DNA of 64,000 bases from AG-12 sp027319585 (GCA_027319585.1 DAHVMY010000001.1:1-64000); one strand, 5' to 3'; positions 36,758-45,309 are shown, numbered from the stretch's first letter. Numbers and translations are program-made. The notes: generated from the letters alone by a model not told the origin.

Positions 36758-37199
36758 TCTCCTCGAGGAGGAGCAGCTGCGTGAGGACGTGCCCGAACTC
36801 CGGCCCGGCGACACCGTGCGGGTGCACGCCAAGGTGGTGGAGGGCACCAGGGAGCGGATCCAGGTCTTCGAGGGGATCGTCATCGCCCTCCAGAGCGGCG
36901 GGGTGCGGGAGTCGGTGACGGTGCGGCGCACCGCTCACGGCGTGGGCGTCGAGCGCACCTTCCTGATCCATTCCCCGCGGCTGGCCCAGATCGAGGTCGT
37001 CCGCCATGGGCGGGTCCGGCGGGCCAAGCTGTACTACCTGAGGGGCAAGGTCGGCAAGCGGGCCAAGATCCGTGAGCGCCGTGAGGTCGCGCCGCGGGCG
37101 GTGGTCGCCCCGGTCGTCGAGGCCGAGTTGCCGGAGGCCCCGGCGGAGGTGGCGGCGCCGCGGCGCCGCTCGCTCCGGGCGCGTGCCAAGGCGGACTGA
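36744..37199 (+). CDS. rplS: Ribosomal protein bL19 with basic C-terminal tail
   Basis: 151 aa. The L19 core covers residues 1-112: PELRPGDTVRVHAKVVEGTRERIQVFEGIVI and GVGVERTFLIHSP, then KLYYLRGKVGKRAKIRE. About 35 extra residues follow, Ala/Glu/Pro then Arg-rich. ATG at 36744 is fixed by CAGGAGG six bases upstream. It ends the long plus-strand run. Confidence 0.95.
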   Translation: MNIIDLLEEEQLREDVPELRPGDTVRVHAKVVEGTRERIQVFEGIVIALQSGGVRESVTVRRTAHGVGVERTFLIHSPRLAQIEVVRHGRVRRAKLYYLRGKVGKRAKIRERREVAPRAVVAPVVEAELPEAPAEVAAPRRRSLRARAKAD

Positions 37200-37254
37200 C
37201 GACCGGTGCGGTTGCGAACGGCATTGCGGCTCACTGCGGCTTCACCCGACTCCA

Positions 37255-37260
37255 TAGACT
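37255..37260 (+). promoter_or_regulatory. Candidate -10 element for a leaderless CpaE-like transcript
   Basis: TAGACT lies six bases before the GTG at 37267, which has no Shine-Dalgarno. No strong -35 is visible. Confidence 0.4.
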
Positions 37261-37266
37261 GATCCG

Positions 37267-38406
37267 GTGGCAGAGACGATGAACCGCGTCCTGGTGGTCT
37301 CCCGGCAGGCGACCAGATCACACCAGTTGGCCCAGGCGCTGGAGTCGCACGGCCTTGAGATGGTCGGCTTCGACGGCAGCGCGCACGCATTGGCGAGCCT
37401 CGATCACACGGACGCCCAGCTGGTCCTGATCGAGGTCCGCGGCGACGACCCCGACCTTGTCCCTCTGATCCGCCAGATCCGTTCGAGCATCTCCCATGCG
37501 GCGATCCCGATCGTCCTGGTCGCGTCCGACCACCGCTCTCCGCTGGTGGCTGCCGCCATGGACGCCGGAGCCAGCGAGCGGGTCCTCCCCAACCTGCCGG
37601 CCGACGAGCTGGCTCAGCTTATGCAGTCCCGCATCGCTGGAGCTGCGGCGCCGGCTCGGCCGACCAAGGGACAGGGTGAGCTGTGGGTGGTCTGCGGGCC
37701 CCGGGGCGGAGTGGGCCGAACCCTGATCGCGACCAACCTGGCGGCCCTGGCCGCGGAGAGCTACCGGGTGGCCCTGGTGGACAACGTCCCCCGCTTCGGA
37801 TCCGCCCTGGTCGCCTTCAACCTGCCACCGCAGACACCGACCTGGGTCGAGTTGGCGGCGGTCGGACCCGACGAGGAGATCTTCGACCGGCTGCCGCGAC
37901 ATCCCAGTGGGGTGTCGGTCCTGCCGGCTCCAGCCCGCCCCGAGCTGGCCGACTCGGTTTCGCCGGCGGCCGTGAACGCCATGATCCTGCGGCTGACCCA
38001 TTCCGCCGAGCTGGTGGTGGTGGACCAGGGCGGCCGCCTCGACAACGGCGGCATCGACATGCTCGAGAGCGCGGACCACATGCTGGTGGTGGGCACGCCC
38101 GACAATCCCGGTGTCTACTCAGTGCTGGCCTGGCTGCGCATCTGCGACCAGCTGAAGATCCCCCGGAGCCGGGTCGCGGTGATCCTCAACAGCCAGCTGC
38201 CATATCACCAGATCGATGCCGCCCGGGTCGCCAGGATCCTGGAGCAGGAGGTGCTGGCGGTTCCGAACATGGGGATCGATGGGGTGCGCTCCATGAGCGC
38301 GGGCGAGCCGCTGGCCTGGAGACATCCGAGCCATCGCTGGGTGAAGTCCCTCAAGGGCACCATGGCGGAGATCTCCCCTCTGCTGGCCACCAAGCTGAGG
38401 CGCTGA
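37267..38406 (+). CDS. CpaE/TadZ-like protein: receiver-like domain plus MinD-like domain with altered P-loop
   Basis: 379 aa. Residues 1-120 look like a response-regulator receiver fold (VLVVSRQATRSHQLAQAL, LVLIEVRGDDPDLV, IVLVASDH), with no clear phosphorylation aspartate. Residues 135-379 are MinD/ParA-like. The Walker A (about 144-152) reads GPRGGVGRT: both lysines of the deviant motif KGGxGKT are arginine. The Walker A' aspartate pair is changed to DNVPRFGSA. CpaE/TadZ proteins place pilus machinery at cell poles and often have weak P-loops. No pilus genes are in the window, so it may act alone or with distant genes. Start is GTG at 37267. Confidence 0.75.
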   Translation: MAETMNRVLVVSRQATRSHQLAQALESHGLEMVGFDGSAHALASLDHTDAQLVLIEVRGDDPDLVPLIRQIRSSISHAAIPIVLVASDHRSPLVAAAMDAGASERVLPNLPADELAQLMQSRIAGAAAPARPTKGQGELWVVCGPRGGVGRTLIATNLAALAAESYRVALVDNVPRFGSALVAFNLPPQTPTWVELAAVGPDEEIFDRLPRHPSGVSVLPAPARPELADSVSPAAVNAMILRLTHSAELVVVDQGGRLDNGGIDMLESADHMLVVGTPDNPGVYSVLAWLRICDQLKIPRSRVAVILNSQLPYHQIDAARVARILEQEVLAVPNMGIDGVRSMSAGEPLAWRHPSHRWVKSLKGTMAEISPLLATKLRR

Positions 38407-38422
38407 GCCAGCCCCGCTCAGC
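38402..38422. terminator. Inverted repeat at the convergent gene ends, possible two-way terminator
   Basis: GCTGAGC (38402-38408) and GCTCAGC (38416-38422) are perfect 7-base arms around a 7-base loop. The stop codon of the CpaE-like gene lies in the left arm and that of the reductase gene in the right arm. There is no T-tract, so termination is only possible, not shown. Confidence 0.4.
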
Positions 38423-39197
38423 TCTGGCCGGTGGGCTCCTTGCCCTCGGGCCAGTACTGTTCCTCGACGATCTCGGAGTCGTCGAGTCCGCTCCGCCTCA
38501 TGATGGACCGCGCGGTCGCGATCATGCCGGGGTGCCCGCACAGGTACACCATCCCCTGCCCGGGGAGGATGGGAAAGCGGTCAGCGTGCTTGCGCAGCAC
38601 GTCCTCGGCCCGGCCGGTCTCGCCCCGCCACTGGGGGTCCGCCCACGGGCGGCTCACGGTGGGAACGTACTCGAACCAGGTGCAGCGCTCGGCGAGCGCC
38701 GCCATCTCACTTCGATACCCGAACTCCTCGGAGAGGCTCGCGCCCTGGAGCAGCACCACCCGCGGAGGCGGGTCGGCGGAGGTCGACGAATGCTCGAGAT
38801 GCCTCAGCATGCTGGCGAAGGGAGCGACTCCGGTGACGGTGGCGACGAACATGTGGACCTTGTCCGGGTCGAGGCCATGGCGCATGAAGAGCCCCTTGGG
38901 GCGCCGGCGCATGAGCAGGGTCCGGCCCACCCCGAGGTCGAAGAGGTGTGGGGTCAGGGCCCCGTTGGGGATGCGCTCGATGAAGAACTCCAGCAGCGGC
39001 TCCTCGGGCGCGGAGACGATCGAGTACGGACGCTCCAGCACCCGCCCCGCGAGCTCGATCCCCAGGGTGGCGTACTGCCCCGCCCGAAAGGAGAACTCGC
39101 TCTCCGGGCGGACCCTGATCGCCCACAGGTCGGGCGCGAAGTCACGGCGCTCGACGATCTCGCAACACTCGTACTTCTCGCTGATAGAGTTCGGCAA
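38418..39197 (-). CDS. Ferredoxin-NADP(+) reductase-like flavoprotein
   Basis: 259 aa. FAD domain (1-105): AGQYATLGIELAGRVLERPYSIVSAP contains the RPYS motif that binds FAD. NAD(P) domain (105-259): VATVTGVAPFASMLRH is the nucleotide-binding Gly-rich loop (T-G-x-A-P), and VYLCGHPGM is the CG motif near the C-terminus. This is the bacterial FNR form; the partner could be a ferredoxin or flavodoxin. Start is TTG at 39197 with GAGGAG nine bases upstream. It is divergent from topA. Confidence 0.9.
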   Translation of the reverse strand: MPNSISEKYECCEIVERRDFAPDLWAIRVRPESEFSFRAGQYATLGIELAGRVLERPYSIVSAPEEPLLEFFIERIPNGALTPHLFDLGVGRTLLMRRRPKGLFMRHGLDPDKVHMFVATVTGVAPFASMLRHLEHSSTSADPPPRVVLLQGASLSEEFGYRSEMAALAERCTWFEYVPTVSRPWADPQWRGETGRAEDVLRKHADRFPILPGQGMVYLCGHPGMIATARSIMRRSGLDDSEIVEEQYWPEGKEPTGQS

Positions 39198-39352
39198 TCT
39201 CGAGGGCTCCTCTGACGATCACTCCGGAAGGGCCAGTGTATCGGCCGTTGTCACCGCCGCCGGCGCGGATTGATCGGAGGGCGGTTCGGGAAGCCTCTTG
39301 TTAGAATCGCCAGGCTTTCACCTCGCCAACCAGGAGCGGTACCCCAAAACTC

Positions 39353-41590
39353 ATGCCAACTCGCAACCTGATCATCGTGGAGTCGCCCAGCAAGGCGAGA
39401 ACCCTAACCAAGTTCCTGGGTGACCAGTACGAGGTGCGGGCATCCATGGGCCATGTGGTCGACCTGCCCCGCTCCAAGCTGGGAATCGACGTGGACGCCG
39501 ACTTCGCCCCGGACTACACCGTGATCAAGGGCAAGGAGAAGCAGCTCAGTGAGCTGAAGTCGGCTGCCCGGAAGTCGTCCAGCGTTCTGCTGGCCGCGGA
39601 CCCTGACCGGGAGGGAGAGGCGATCGCCTGGCATATTGCCAACCAGCTCAAACTCAAGCAACCCCAGCGCATCGTCTTCAGGGAGGTGACCAAGCCCGCC
39701 GTGGAGGCCGCCCTGGAGCAACCCCGCCCCATCGACCAGAACCTGGTGGACGCCTACCAGGCGCGCCGCGCCATCGACCGCCTGCTCGGCTACAAGCTGA
39801 GCCCGCTCTTGTGGCGCAAGATCCGCAAGGGTCTTTCCGCCGGGCGGGTGCAGTCGGTGGCTCTGCGCTTGGTCTGTGACCGCGAGGCTGAGATCGAGCG
39901 ATTTGTGCCCACCGAGAGCTGGAGTCTGGACGCGGTGCTGGCGACGGCGGCAGGCGCCGAGGTCAGGGCCCGCTACCAGGGTCCGGCGACAGGCAGGTCC
40001 GCGGCGCGCCGGGGCCGGGCCAAGGAGGCCGACGACGTGGTGGCGCTGCCCGACGAGGCGGCGGCCCGGCGGGTGATCGCGGAAGTTGATGGAGCCGAGT
40101 TCAGAGTCGCCGGGGTGGAGCGCAGGCAGGTGCGCCGCAATCCGCCCCAGCCCTACATCACCAGCACGCTCCAGCAGGACGCCTCGGCGCAGCTGCGGTT
40201 CAGCCCCACCAAGACGATGCGGATCGCTCAGCAGCTCTACGAGGGGGTCGAGCTGGGAGCGGAGGGTCCGGCCGGCCTCATCACCTACATGCGCACCGAC
40301 TCCGCCCGGCTCAGCCCGCTGGCGGTCGAGCAGGCCCGGGCGTACATCCAGGAGAGCTTCGGCAAGCAGTACCTGGGGTCGGTGGGTGGAACCAGGAGGA
40401 CCGCCAAGGCTCCGGTCGCGACCCAGGACGCCCACGAGGCAATCCGGCCCACCCTGGCTGACCGCACCCCCGAGACCGTGGCGCACTTCCTGAGCTCCGA
40501 CCAGCTCAAGCTGTACCGTCTGATCTGGAGGCGGTTCACCGCCAGCCAGATGAGTCCGGCGCTGTTCGATGCCACCAGGGTCGATATCGACGCTGCCGGA
40601 CATCGCTTCCGGGTGACCGGGAGCAGGATGGCCTTCGACGGGTTCTTGAAGGTGGCGGCCAGCGAGGAACGCCAGGACGAGCTCCTGCCGGAACTCGCCC
40701 AGGGGGACACCCTCAACTGTCTGGAGCTGATCCCGGAGCAGCATTTCACCCAGCCTCCACCACGCTTCACGGAGGCCAGTTTGGTCAAGGAGCTCGAGGA
40801 GCGCGGCATCGGCCGTCCCAGCACCTACGCCCCCACGGTCGAGGTGATCCAGACCAGAGGCTACGTCCGCCAGCAGGAGCGGCGGCTGCAACCGTCGCCG
40901 CTCGGACGCGCGGTCAACGAGGCCCTGACCGCGCAGTTCCCGGCGGTGGTTGACTTCGGGTTCACCGCCGAGCTCGAGGGAAAGCTGGACGGCATCGAGA
41001 CTGGAGAGACCGCATGGGTGCCGGTGGTGCGCGACTGGTATCAGCCCTTCGCCAGGGTCCTCGAGCAGGCCCAGGAGACGATGCCCAGGGTGAAGGTCCA
41101 GGTCCAGAAGGCCGATGGCGAGTGCCCCAAATGCGGGGCTGAGCTGGTGATCCGCAGTGGGCGGTTCGGCGACTTTGTCGGCTGCAGCCGATATCCCGAG
41201 TGCGATTACATCCAGGGGCGAGAGGAGCGGGCCAAGGCCGAGGAGATCGGTGAGGCGTGTCCCCAGTGCGGCAAGCCCCTGGTCCGCCGGACCGGGAGGC
41301 GCGGGCCCTTCATCGGTTGTTCGGGGTATCCCAAGTGCCGCTATGTGCGGCCCGAGGCGGGCGCCGATGGCACACCGGCCCCCGCTCGTCCGGCGGCGGA
41401 GGTGACCGGCGAGAAGTGTCCGGAGTGTGGCCGCGACCTGGTCAAGCGGGTGGGGCGGTTCGGGCCATTCATCGCCTGCTCCGGATACCCCAAGTGCCGG
41501 TACCGGCCCCCCAAGGTGGCTGCCCAGCCGGAGGCGGCCAAGCCAAGGGCCAAATCGAGGCCAGCCAAGGAGCCCGAGCCGGTGGGCTGA
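39353..41590 (+). CDS. topA: DNA topoisomerase I
   Basis: 745 aa type IA enzyme relaxing negative supercoils. Toprim domain (residues 1-115): IIVESPSKARTL and ADPDREGEAIAWH. The active-site tyrosine lies in GLITYMRTDSARLS near residue 312. The C-terminus carries three Cys4 topoisomerase zinc fingers (each CPxCG...GCSxYPxC in form) near 588, 640 and 692, then a basic tail. TAGAAT at 39302-39307 may be its -10 element. Confidence 0.97.
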   Translation: MPTRNLIIVESPSKARTLTKFLGDQYEVRASMGHVVDLPRSKLGIDVDADFAPDYTVIKGKEKQLSELKSAARKSSSVLLAADPDREGEAIAWHIANQLKLKQPQRIVFREVTKPAVEAALEQPRPIDQNLVDAYQARRAIDRLLGYKLSPLLWRKIRKGLSAGRVQSVALRLVCDREAEIERFVPTESWSLDAVLATAAGAEVRARYQGPATGRSAARRGRAKEADDVVALPDEAAARRVIAEVDGAEFRVAGVERRQVRRNPPQPYITSTLQQDASAQLRFSPTKTMRIAQQLYEGVELGAEGPAGLITYMRTDSARLSPLAVEQARAYIQESFGKQYLGSVGGTRRTAKAPVATQDAHEAIRPTLADRTPETVAHFLSSDQLKLYRLIWRRFTASQMSPALFDATRVDIDAAGHRFRVTGSRMAFDGFLKVAASEERQDELLPELAQGDTLNCLELIPEQHFTQPPPRFTEASLVKELEERGIGRPSTYAPTVEVIQTRGYVRQQERRLQPSPLGRAVNEALTAQFPAVVDFGFTAELEGKLDGIETGETAWVPVVRDWYQPFARVLEQAQETMPRVKVQVQKADGECPKCGAELVIRSGRFGDFVGCSRYPECDYIQGREERAKAEEIGEACPQCGKPLVRRTGRRGPFIGCSGYPKCRYVRPEAGADGTPAPARPAAEVTGEKCPECGRDLVKRVGRFGPFIACSGYPKCRYRPPKVAAQPEAAKPRAKSRPAKEPEPVG

Positions 41591-41650
41591 CCGCGGGGCG
41601 GTTTCCAGGTAGCTCGGTAGAATTTGAGGCACGTGGTATCGCAGTCGGAC

Positions 41651-42214
41651 ATGACCCCGCACGCGACCACCATCCTGGCGGTCCAGCGTGGCAACGAGAT
41701 CGCGGTCGCCGGCGATGGGCAGGTGACCGTCGGCGATGTGGTGATGAAGCATCGTGCCCGCAAGGTCCGCCGGCTCCACCAGGATCAGGTGGTGGTCGGG
41801 TTCGCCGGCTCGGTGGCCGACGCCTTCACCCTGTTCGACAAGTTCGAGCGTCAGCTGGACCAGCACCAGGGCAACCTCCTGCGCGCGGCGGTTGAGCTCA
41901 GCAAGGAATGGCGGACCGACCGCTACCTCCGCCATCTGGACGCGATGCTGGTGGTCGCGGGTCAGGACCAGCTGCTGCTGCTGAGCGGGGACGGGGACGT
42001 CATCGAGCCGGATGACGGCATCGGGGCGATTGGGAGCGGCGGGCCGTATGCCCACGCGGCGGCCAAGGCTCTGATCCTGCACACAGACCTGCCGGCGGCG
42101 GTGGTCGCCCGACGGGCCCTGGAGATTGCCGCTTCGATCTGCATCTACACCAACTCGGAGATCTCGGTGGAGAGCCTTACCTCGACCAGGGGAGAGGAAA
42201 GTGCCGGAGGTTGA
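41651..42214 (+). CDS. hslV: ATP-dependent protease subunit HslV
   Basis: 187 aa Thr protease forming the proteolytic core with HslU. TTILAVQRGNEIAVAGDGQVT fits the mature N-terminus of HslV, so the catalytic residue would be Thr6 after a five-residue pro-segment MTPHA, similar to the Bacillus ClpQ/CodW leader. Further marks are VGFAGSVADAFTLF, LSKEWRTDRYLRHLDA and IGSGGPYAHAAAKAL. Start ATG at 41651 is chosen by homology; GTG at 41633 with GAGG close by is possible, and TAGAAT (41618-41623) may be the -10. hslU overlaps by 14 bases. Confidence 0.92.
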   Translation: MTPHATTILAVQRGNEIAVAGDGQVTVGDVVMKHRARKVRRLHQDQVVVGFAGSVADAFTLFDKFERQLDQHQGNLLRAAVELSKEWRTDRYLRHLDAMLVVAGQDQLLLLSGDGDVIEPDDGIGAIGSGGPYAHAAAKALILHTDLPAAVVARRALEIAASICIYTNSEISVESLTSTRGEESAGG

Positions 42215-43604
42215 TCTGCGGCCGCACGAGATCGTAAGCGCGCTGGACTCCTACATCGTGGGCCAGGGCGAGGCCAAGCGGGCGATGGCGATCGCGCTGC
42301 GCAACCGCATGCGGAGGATGCAGCTCGACGCCGAGCTGCGGCGCGACATCGTGCCCAGCAACATCCTCCTGATCGGGCCCACGGGGGTGGGCAAGACCGA
42401 GATCGCCCGGCGACTGGCGCAGCTCACCAACTCCCCGTTCATCAAGGTTGAGGCCACCAAGTTCACCGAGGTCGGTTACGTCGGCCGGGATGTGGAGGCG
42501 ATCATCCGCGACCTGGTGGAGCAGACCGTGGCTCGGGTGCAGAACCGGCGGGTGGCCGAGGTGGAGCCGGAGGCCACCAAGCTCGCCGACCAGCGCATCG
42601 TGGACCGCCTCTTGGAGGTGGACGCGGGCCCGGACGGGGCTGCCGAGTCTCCTGAGGGCGCCTCAGAGCCCAAGCAGGAGCCGCCGGACGAGGCCGGCCG
42701 GCGGCTGGCCGCCCGCCGGCGCCAGGCCCGGCGACGTCAGCTGGTGCGCAAGCTGGCGGCCCGGCAGCTCGACGATCGCCAGATCGACATCGAGGTGGAG
42801 GAGTCCTACGCAGCGCCGGTCGAGGTCTTCTCCGGGACGGGATATGAGGAGATCGGCTGGTCCCTGTCAGATTTCTTCAGCCAGCTGGCTCCGCCGCGCC
42901 GTCGCTTGCGGCGGATGAGCGTGGCGGACGCTCGGCGAGCGCTCATTCAGGAGGAGACCGAGCGACTGGTCGATCTGGACCGGGTCTATGACGACTCCAT
43001 CCACATGGTGGAGGAGAACGGCATCGTCTTCATCGACGAGGTGGACAAGATAGCCGGTCCCTCGGTGGAGGCCCACGGCCCCGATGTCAGCGGTGCCGGG
43101 GTGCAGCGGGACCTGCTGCCAATCATCGAGGGGTCGACCGTGAGCACTCGATACGGGCCGGTGGGGACCGAGCACATCCTCTTCGTCGCTGCGGGCGCGT
43201 TCAGCTCAAGCAAGCCCTCGGACCTGATCCCCGAGTTTCAGGGGAGGTTCCCGATCCGGGTCGAGCTGAAGTCGCTGGATGAGGCCGACCTGCGCAGGAT
43301 CCTGGTCGAGCCCAGCAACTCCCTGACCAAGCAGTATCGGGCACTGCTGAGCACCGAGGAGGTGGAGCTGGACTTCGCTGAGGACGGGGTGGAGGAGGTG
43401 GCGCACCAGGCCTTCCTGGTGAACGAGCGTGACGAGAACATCGGCGCCCGCCGGCTCTTCACTGTCATGGAGAGGGTGCTCCAGGAGGTGTCCTTCGCCG
43501 CCGACCAGTTCCGGGGTCAGCGTGTCCGGGTGGACCGGGAGTTCGTGAGGACCAGGCTGGGCGATCTGGTCCGGGACGAGGACCTGCGCCGCTACGTGCT
43601 CTGA
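42201..43604 (+). CDS. hslU: ATP-dependent protease ATPase subunit HslU
   Basis: 467 aa AAA+ unfoldase. LRPHEIVSALDSYIVGQGEAKRAMA at the start, Walker A GPTGVGKTEIARRLA near residue 60, pore loop GYVGRDVE, a large I-domain (about 120-245, with an Arg/Ala-rich insert), Walker B IVFIDEVDKIA, and the C-terminal tail DEDLRRYVL that inserts into HslV. GTG at 42201 has GGAGAGG about five bases upstream and overlaps hslV by 14 bases. Confidence 0.96.
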   Translation: MPEVDLRPHEIVSALDSYIVGQGEAKRAMAIALRNRMRRMQLDAELRRDIVPSNILLIGPTGVGKTEIARRLAQLTNSPFIKVEATKFTEVGYVGRDVEAIIRDLVEQTVARVQNRRVAEVEPEATKLADQRIVDRLLEVDAGPDGAAESPEGASEPKQEPPDEAGRRLAARRRQARRRQLVRKLAARQLDDRQIDIEVEESYAAPVEVFSGTGYEEIGWSLSDFFSQLAPPRRRLRRMSVADARRALIQEETERLVDLDRVYDDSIHMVEENGIVFIDEVDKIAGPSVEAHGPDVSGAGVQRDLLPIIEGSTVSTRYGPVGTEHILFVAAGAFSSSKPSDLIPEFQGRFPIRVELKSLDEADLRRILVEPSNSLTKQYRALLSTEEVELDFAEDGVEEVAHQAFLVNERDENIGARRLFTVMERVLQEVSFAADQFRGQRVRVDREFVRTRLGDLVRDEDLRRYVL

Positions 43605-43624
43605 GGCTGCTTCGGGGCCGTTCG

Positions 43625-44518
43625 TCAGGCGCTGACCGGCTCCCAGCGGTAGGGGGTGGTGGTGCAGACGGCGACCAGTCCGAGCCGCTCCAGAATGGGG
43701 CGGCTGGTGGGTAGCGCGTCGACCTGGAGCAGGGAGAAGCCGCGGGCCGCCGCCAGGCGGGCGCGCTGCACCACGAGCGCCCGGTACATGCCCTGGTGCC
43801 GCCATCTCGGGACCACCGATCCCCCCCAGAGGGTGCCGAAGTCGGTCCCGGCCATTAACTCCAACCGCCCTGTGGCGACCAGCTCTCCAGCGACTTCGAC
43901 GCCGAGCACGAAGACGTGATCGGGGAGGGCCCGTGCGGCCGCCTCACAGGCGGCCGCGTGATCGGTCTGGTCTTCTCCGAACGCCACAGACAGCTGCTCG
44001 CCCAGACGGACAAAGTCCTTCCCGGGGGTCAGCGGGCGCAGCCGGGCGGATGACGTGAGCCCGGCGTGATGCCGGGCGATATCGGCGCTGGCTCCCACCA
44101 GCACGGTTTCCTCAGCCTCCCTGCGGAAGCCGAAGTCGGCTAGGACCTCCAGGAAGGAGCGGGGGTGGTCGTGAGACCAGGTCTTCCACTCGAAGGGCCG
44201 CCCCAGCCGGGAGAAGAACTCGACCTCAGCGCTCACCAGCCGGCGCCACTCCGACTCTCCGAGTCCCGCCAGGCCGGTTGCCATGACCATGCCACTGCCG
44301 TCCTCCATCACGGCGACGACGAGCGGCCCTTCGGCTGTGACCTGAACCCCCGGTGAGTTCAGATGGGCGCTGGGACCGCGCAGCTGGCGGTCGTACGCGC
44401 GCAGCAGCCGGCGACGTTCGGCCACGAGGTCACGCGAGCCGCCGGCCGGGTGCGGCGGCTCTGACTGGCCCCCGGCCGGCGGTATATGGGGGCCCTGGCT
44501 CCGGTCCCGGTTGGTCAC
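43625..44518 (-). CDS. GNAT family N-acetyltransferase
   Basis: 297 aa. The C-terminal half has GNAT features: GVEVAGELVATGRLEL (beta strands), SVVPRWRHQGMYRALVVQRARLAAARG as the acetyl-CoA-binding RxxQG(M)Y loop and helix, and LERLGLVAVCTTTPYRW. The N-terminal half (about 60-130) may be a second, degenerate GNAT-like domain. The first 35 residues are low complexity. The start is uncertain: GTG at 44518 is chosen, without a ribosome-binding site. Substrate unknown. It converges with hslU. Confidence 0.75.
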   Translation of the reverse strand: MTNRDRSQGPHIPPAGGQSEPPHPAGGSRDLVAERRRLLRAYDRQLRGPSAHLNSPGVQVTAEGPLVVAVMEDGSGMVMATGLAGLGESEWRRLVSAEVEFFSRLGRPFEWKTWSHDHPRSFLEVLADFGFRREAEETVLVGASADIARHHAGLTSSARLRPLTPGKDFVRLGEQLSVAFGEDQTDHAAACEAAARALPDHVFVLGVEVAGELVATGRLELMAGTDFGTLWGGSVVPRWRHQGMYRALVVQRARLAAARGFSLLQVDALPTSRPILERLGLVAVCTTTPYRWEPVSA

Positions 44519-44809
44519 GTCGCAGAGGTTACGCCGCTGGCTTCGGCGAGAGAAGGCGCGGGGTGCGGTGCGGATTCGCTCCCCCGGCTCCGCTTGACCG
44601 GTGTGGGTTGGGGTGCGGCTGTGTTCGGGGATAGAGCCGTGGCACCCCGCGGCAGGCCGGGCAGCTCCGAGCGCTCGGGCATTTCGCACCCGCCACGTTC
44701 CTGCAACTCGGCCCCTGGGCCACCGGCCCCTCCCTGCGTGACCTCTTGAGCGCAGGCCTGCCCGCCCAGTCTCGCAAGGTCCCCGAATCCGAGGAGTGGA
44801 GCATTCCAG

Positions 44810-45256
44810 TCACTCGGCACAATCGGGTTGGCCGTTGCCGGTTGCGATGAGGCGCTGGAGGGACTCGACCACGTAGAAGTTCCAGGCTCCAGCGCAGGCC
44901 TCATAACATTCGAGGTCGGGGGTCAGGCCCCGGTGGGTGAAGTGCACCTCGGTTGCACCATCCCCTGGCACGATCTCGAAGACGACGTCTGTGCCATCCC
45001 ACTCCGTGGGCTGGGAGATGAAGTTGAGTTGCGAGTCGTCGACGTGCCAGACCACAAGCCGATCCGGGACCAGCTCGGTGATCGTCTGCCGGCTGGAGTG
45101 GAGATCCTGGTATCTGTAGGTGAAGGTCGCCCCCAGGACGTTGGTCGAACCCTCGACCGCGCCGGACCACCACGCTCGCACATCGTTGATCGCGGCGAAG
45201 ACCGCCTCCGGCGGCTGGGTCACAGTGAAGCTGATCGTCAAGTCGTTGCTCGCCAC
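44810..45256 (-). CDS. SRPBCC (AHSA1-like) domain protein
   Basis: 148 aa. LTISFTVTQPPEAVFAAINDVRAWWSGAVEG is the START-like opening of the family; WHVDDSQLNFI, TDVVFEIVPGDGATEVHFTHRGLTPDLECYE and the C-terminal WNFYVVESLQRLI helix follow. Such proteins bind small hydrophobic ligands; the substrate here is unknown. GTG at 45256 with GGAGG nine bases upstream decides the start. It is divergent from an HxlR regulator, with shared operators. Confidence 0.86.
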   Translation of the reverse strand: MASNDLTISFTVTQPPEAVFAAINDVRAWWSGAVEGSTNVLGATFTYRYQDLHSSRQTITELVPDRLVVWHVDDSQLNFISQPTEWDGTDVVFEIVPGDGATEVHFTHRGLTPDLECYEACAGAWNFYVVESLQRLIATGNGQPDCAE

Positions 45257-45261
45257 GTCCG

Positions 45262-45288
45262 TTGACCTCCCAATGGCGCTTGTATAAT
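45262..45288 (+). promoter_or_regulatory. Promoter of the HxlR gene, with overlapping divergent promoter
   Basis: TTGACC (45262-45267) and TATAAT (45283-45288), spaced 15 bases, face the HxlR gene. On the other strand TTGAAC (45310-45305) with TTATAC 17 bases on faces the SRPBCC gene. Both -10 regions overlap the first palindrome. Confidence 0.6.
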
Positions 45289-45294
45289 GCAAGT
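45278..45294. promoter_or_regulatory. Operator 1, palindrome GCTTGT-N5-GCAAGT
   Basis: 17-base inverted repeat (one arm mismatch) spanning the TATAAT element. It has the same 6-5-6 layout as operator 2, 32 bases away centre to centre, i.e. on the same helix face. Confidence 0.55.
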
Positions 45295-45309
45295 GATACT
45301 ACACGTTCA

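Noticed and set aside
39404..42082. Open frame of 892 codons opposite topA and hslV
   Set aside because: Same in-register shadow effect; topA and hslV have all their motifs on the plus strand.
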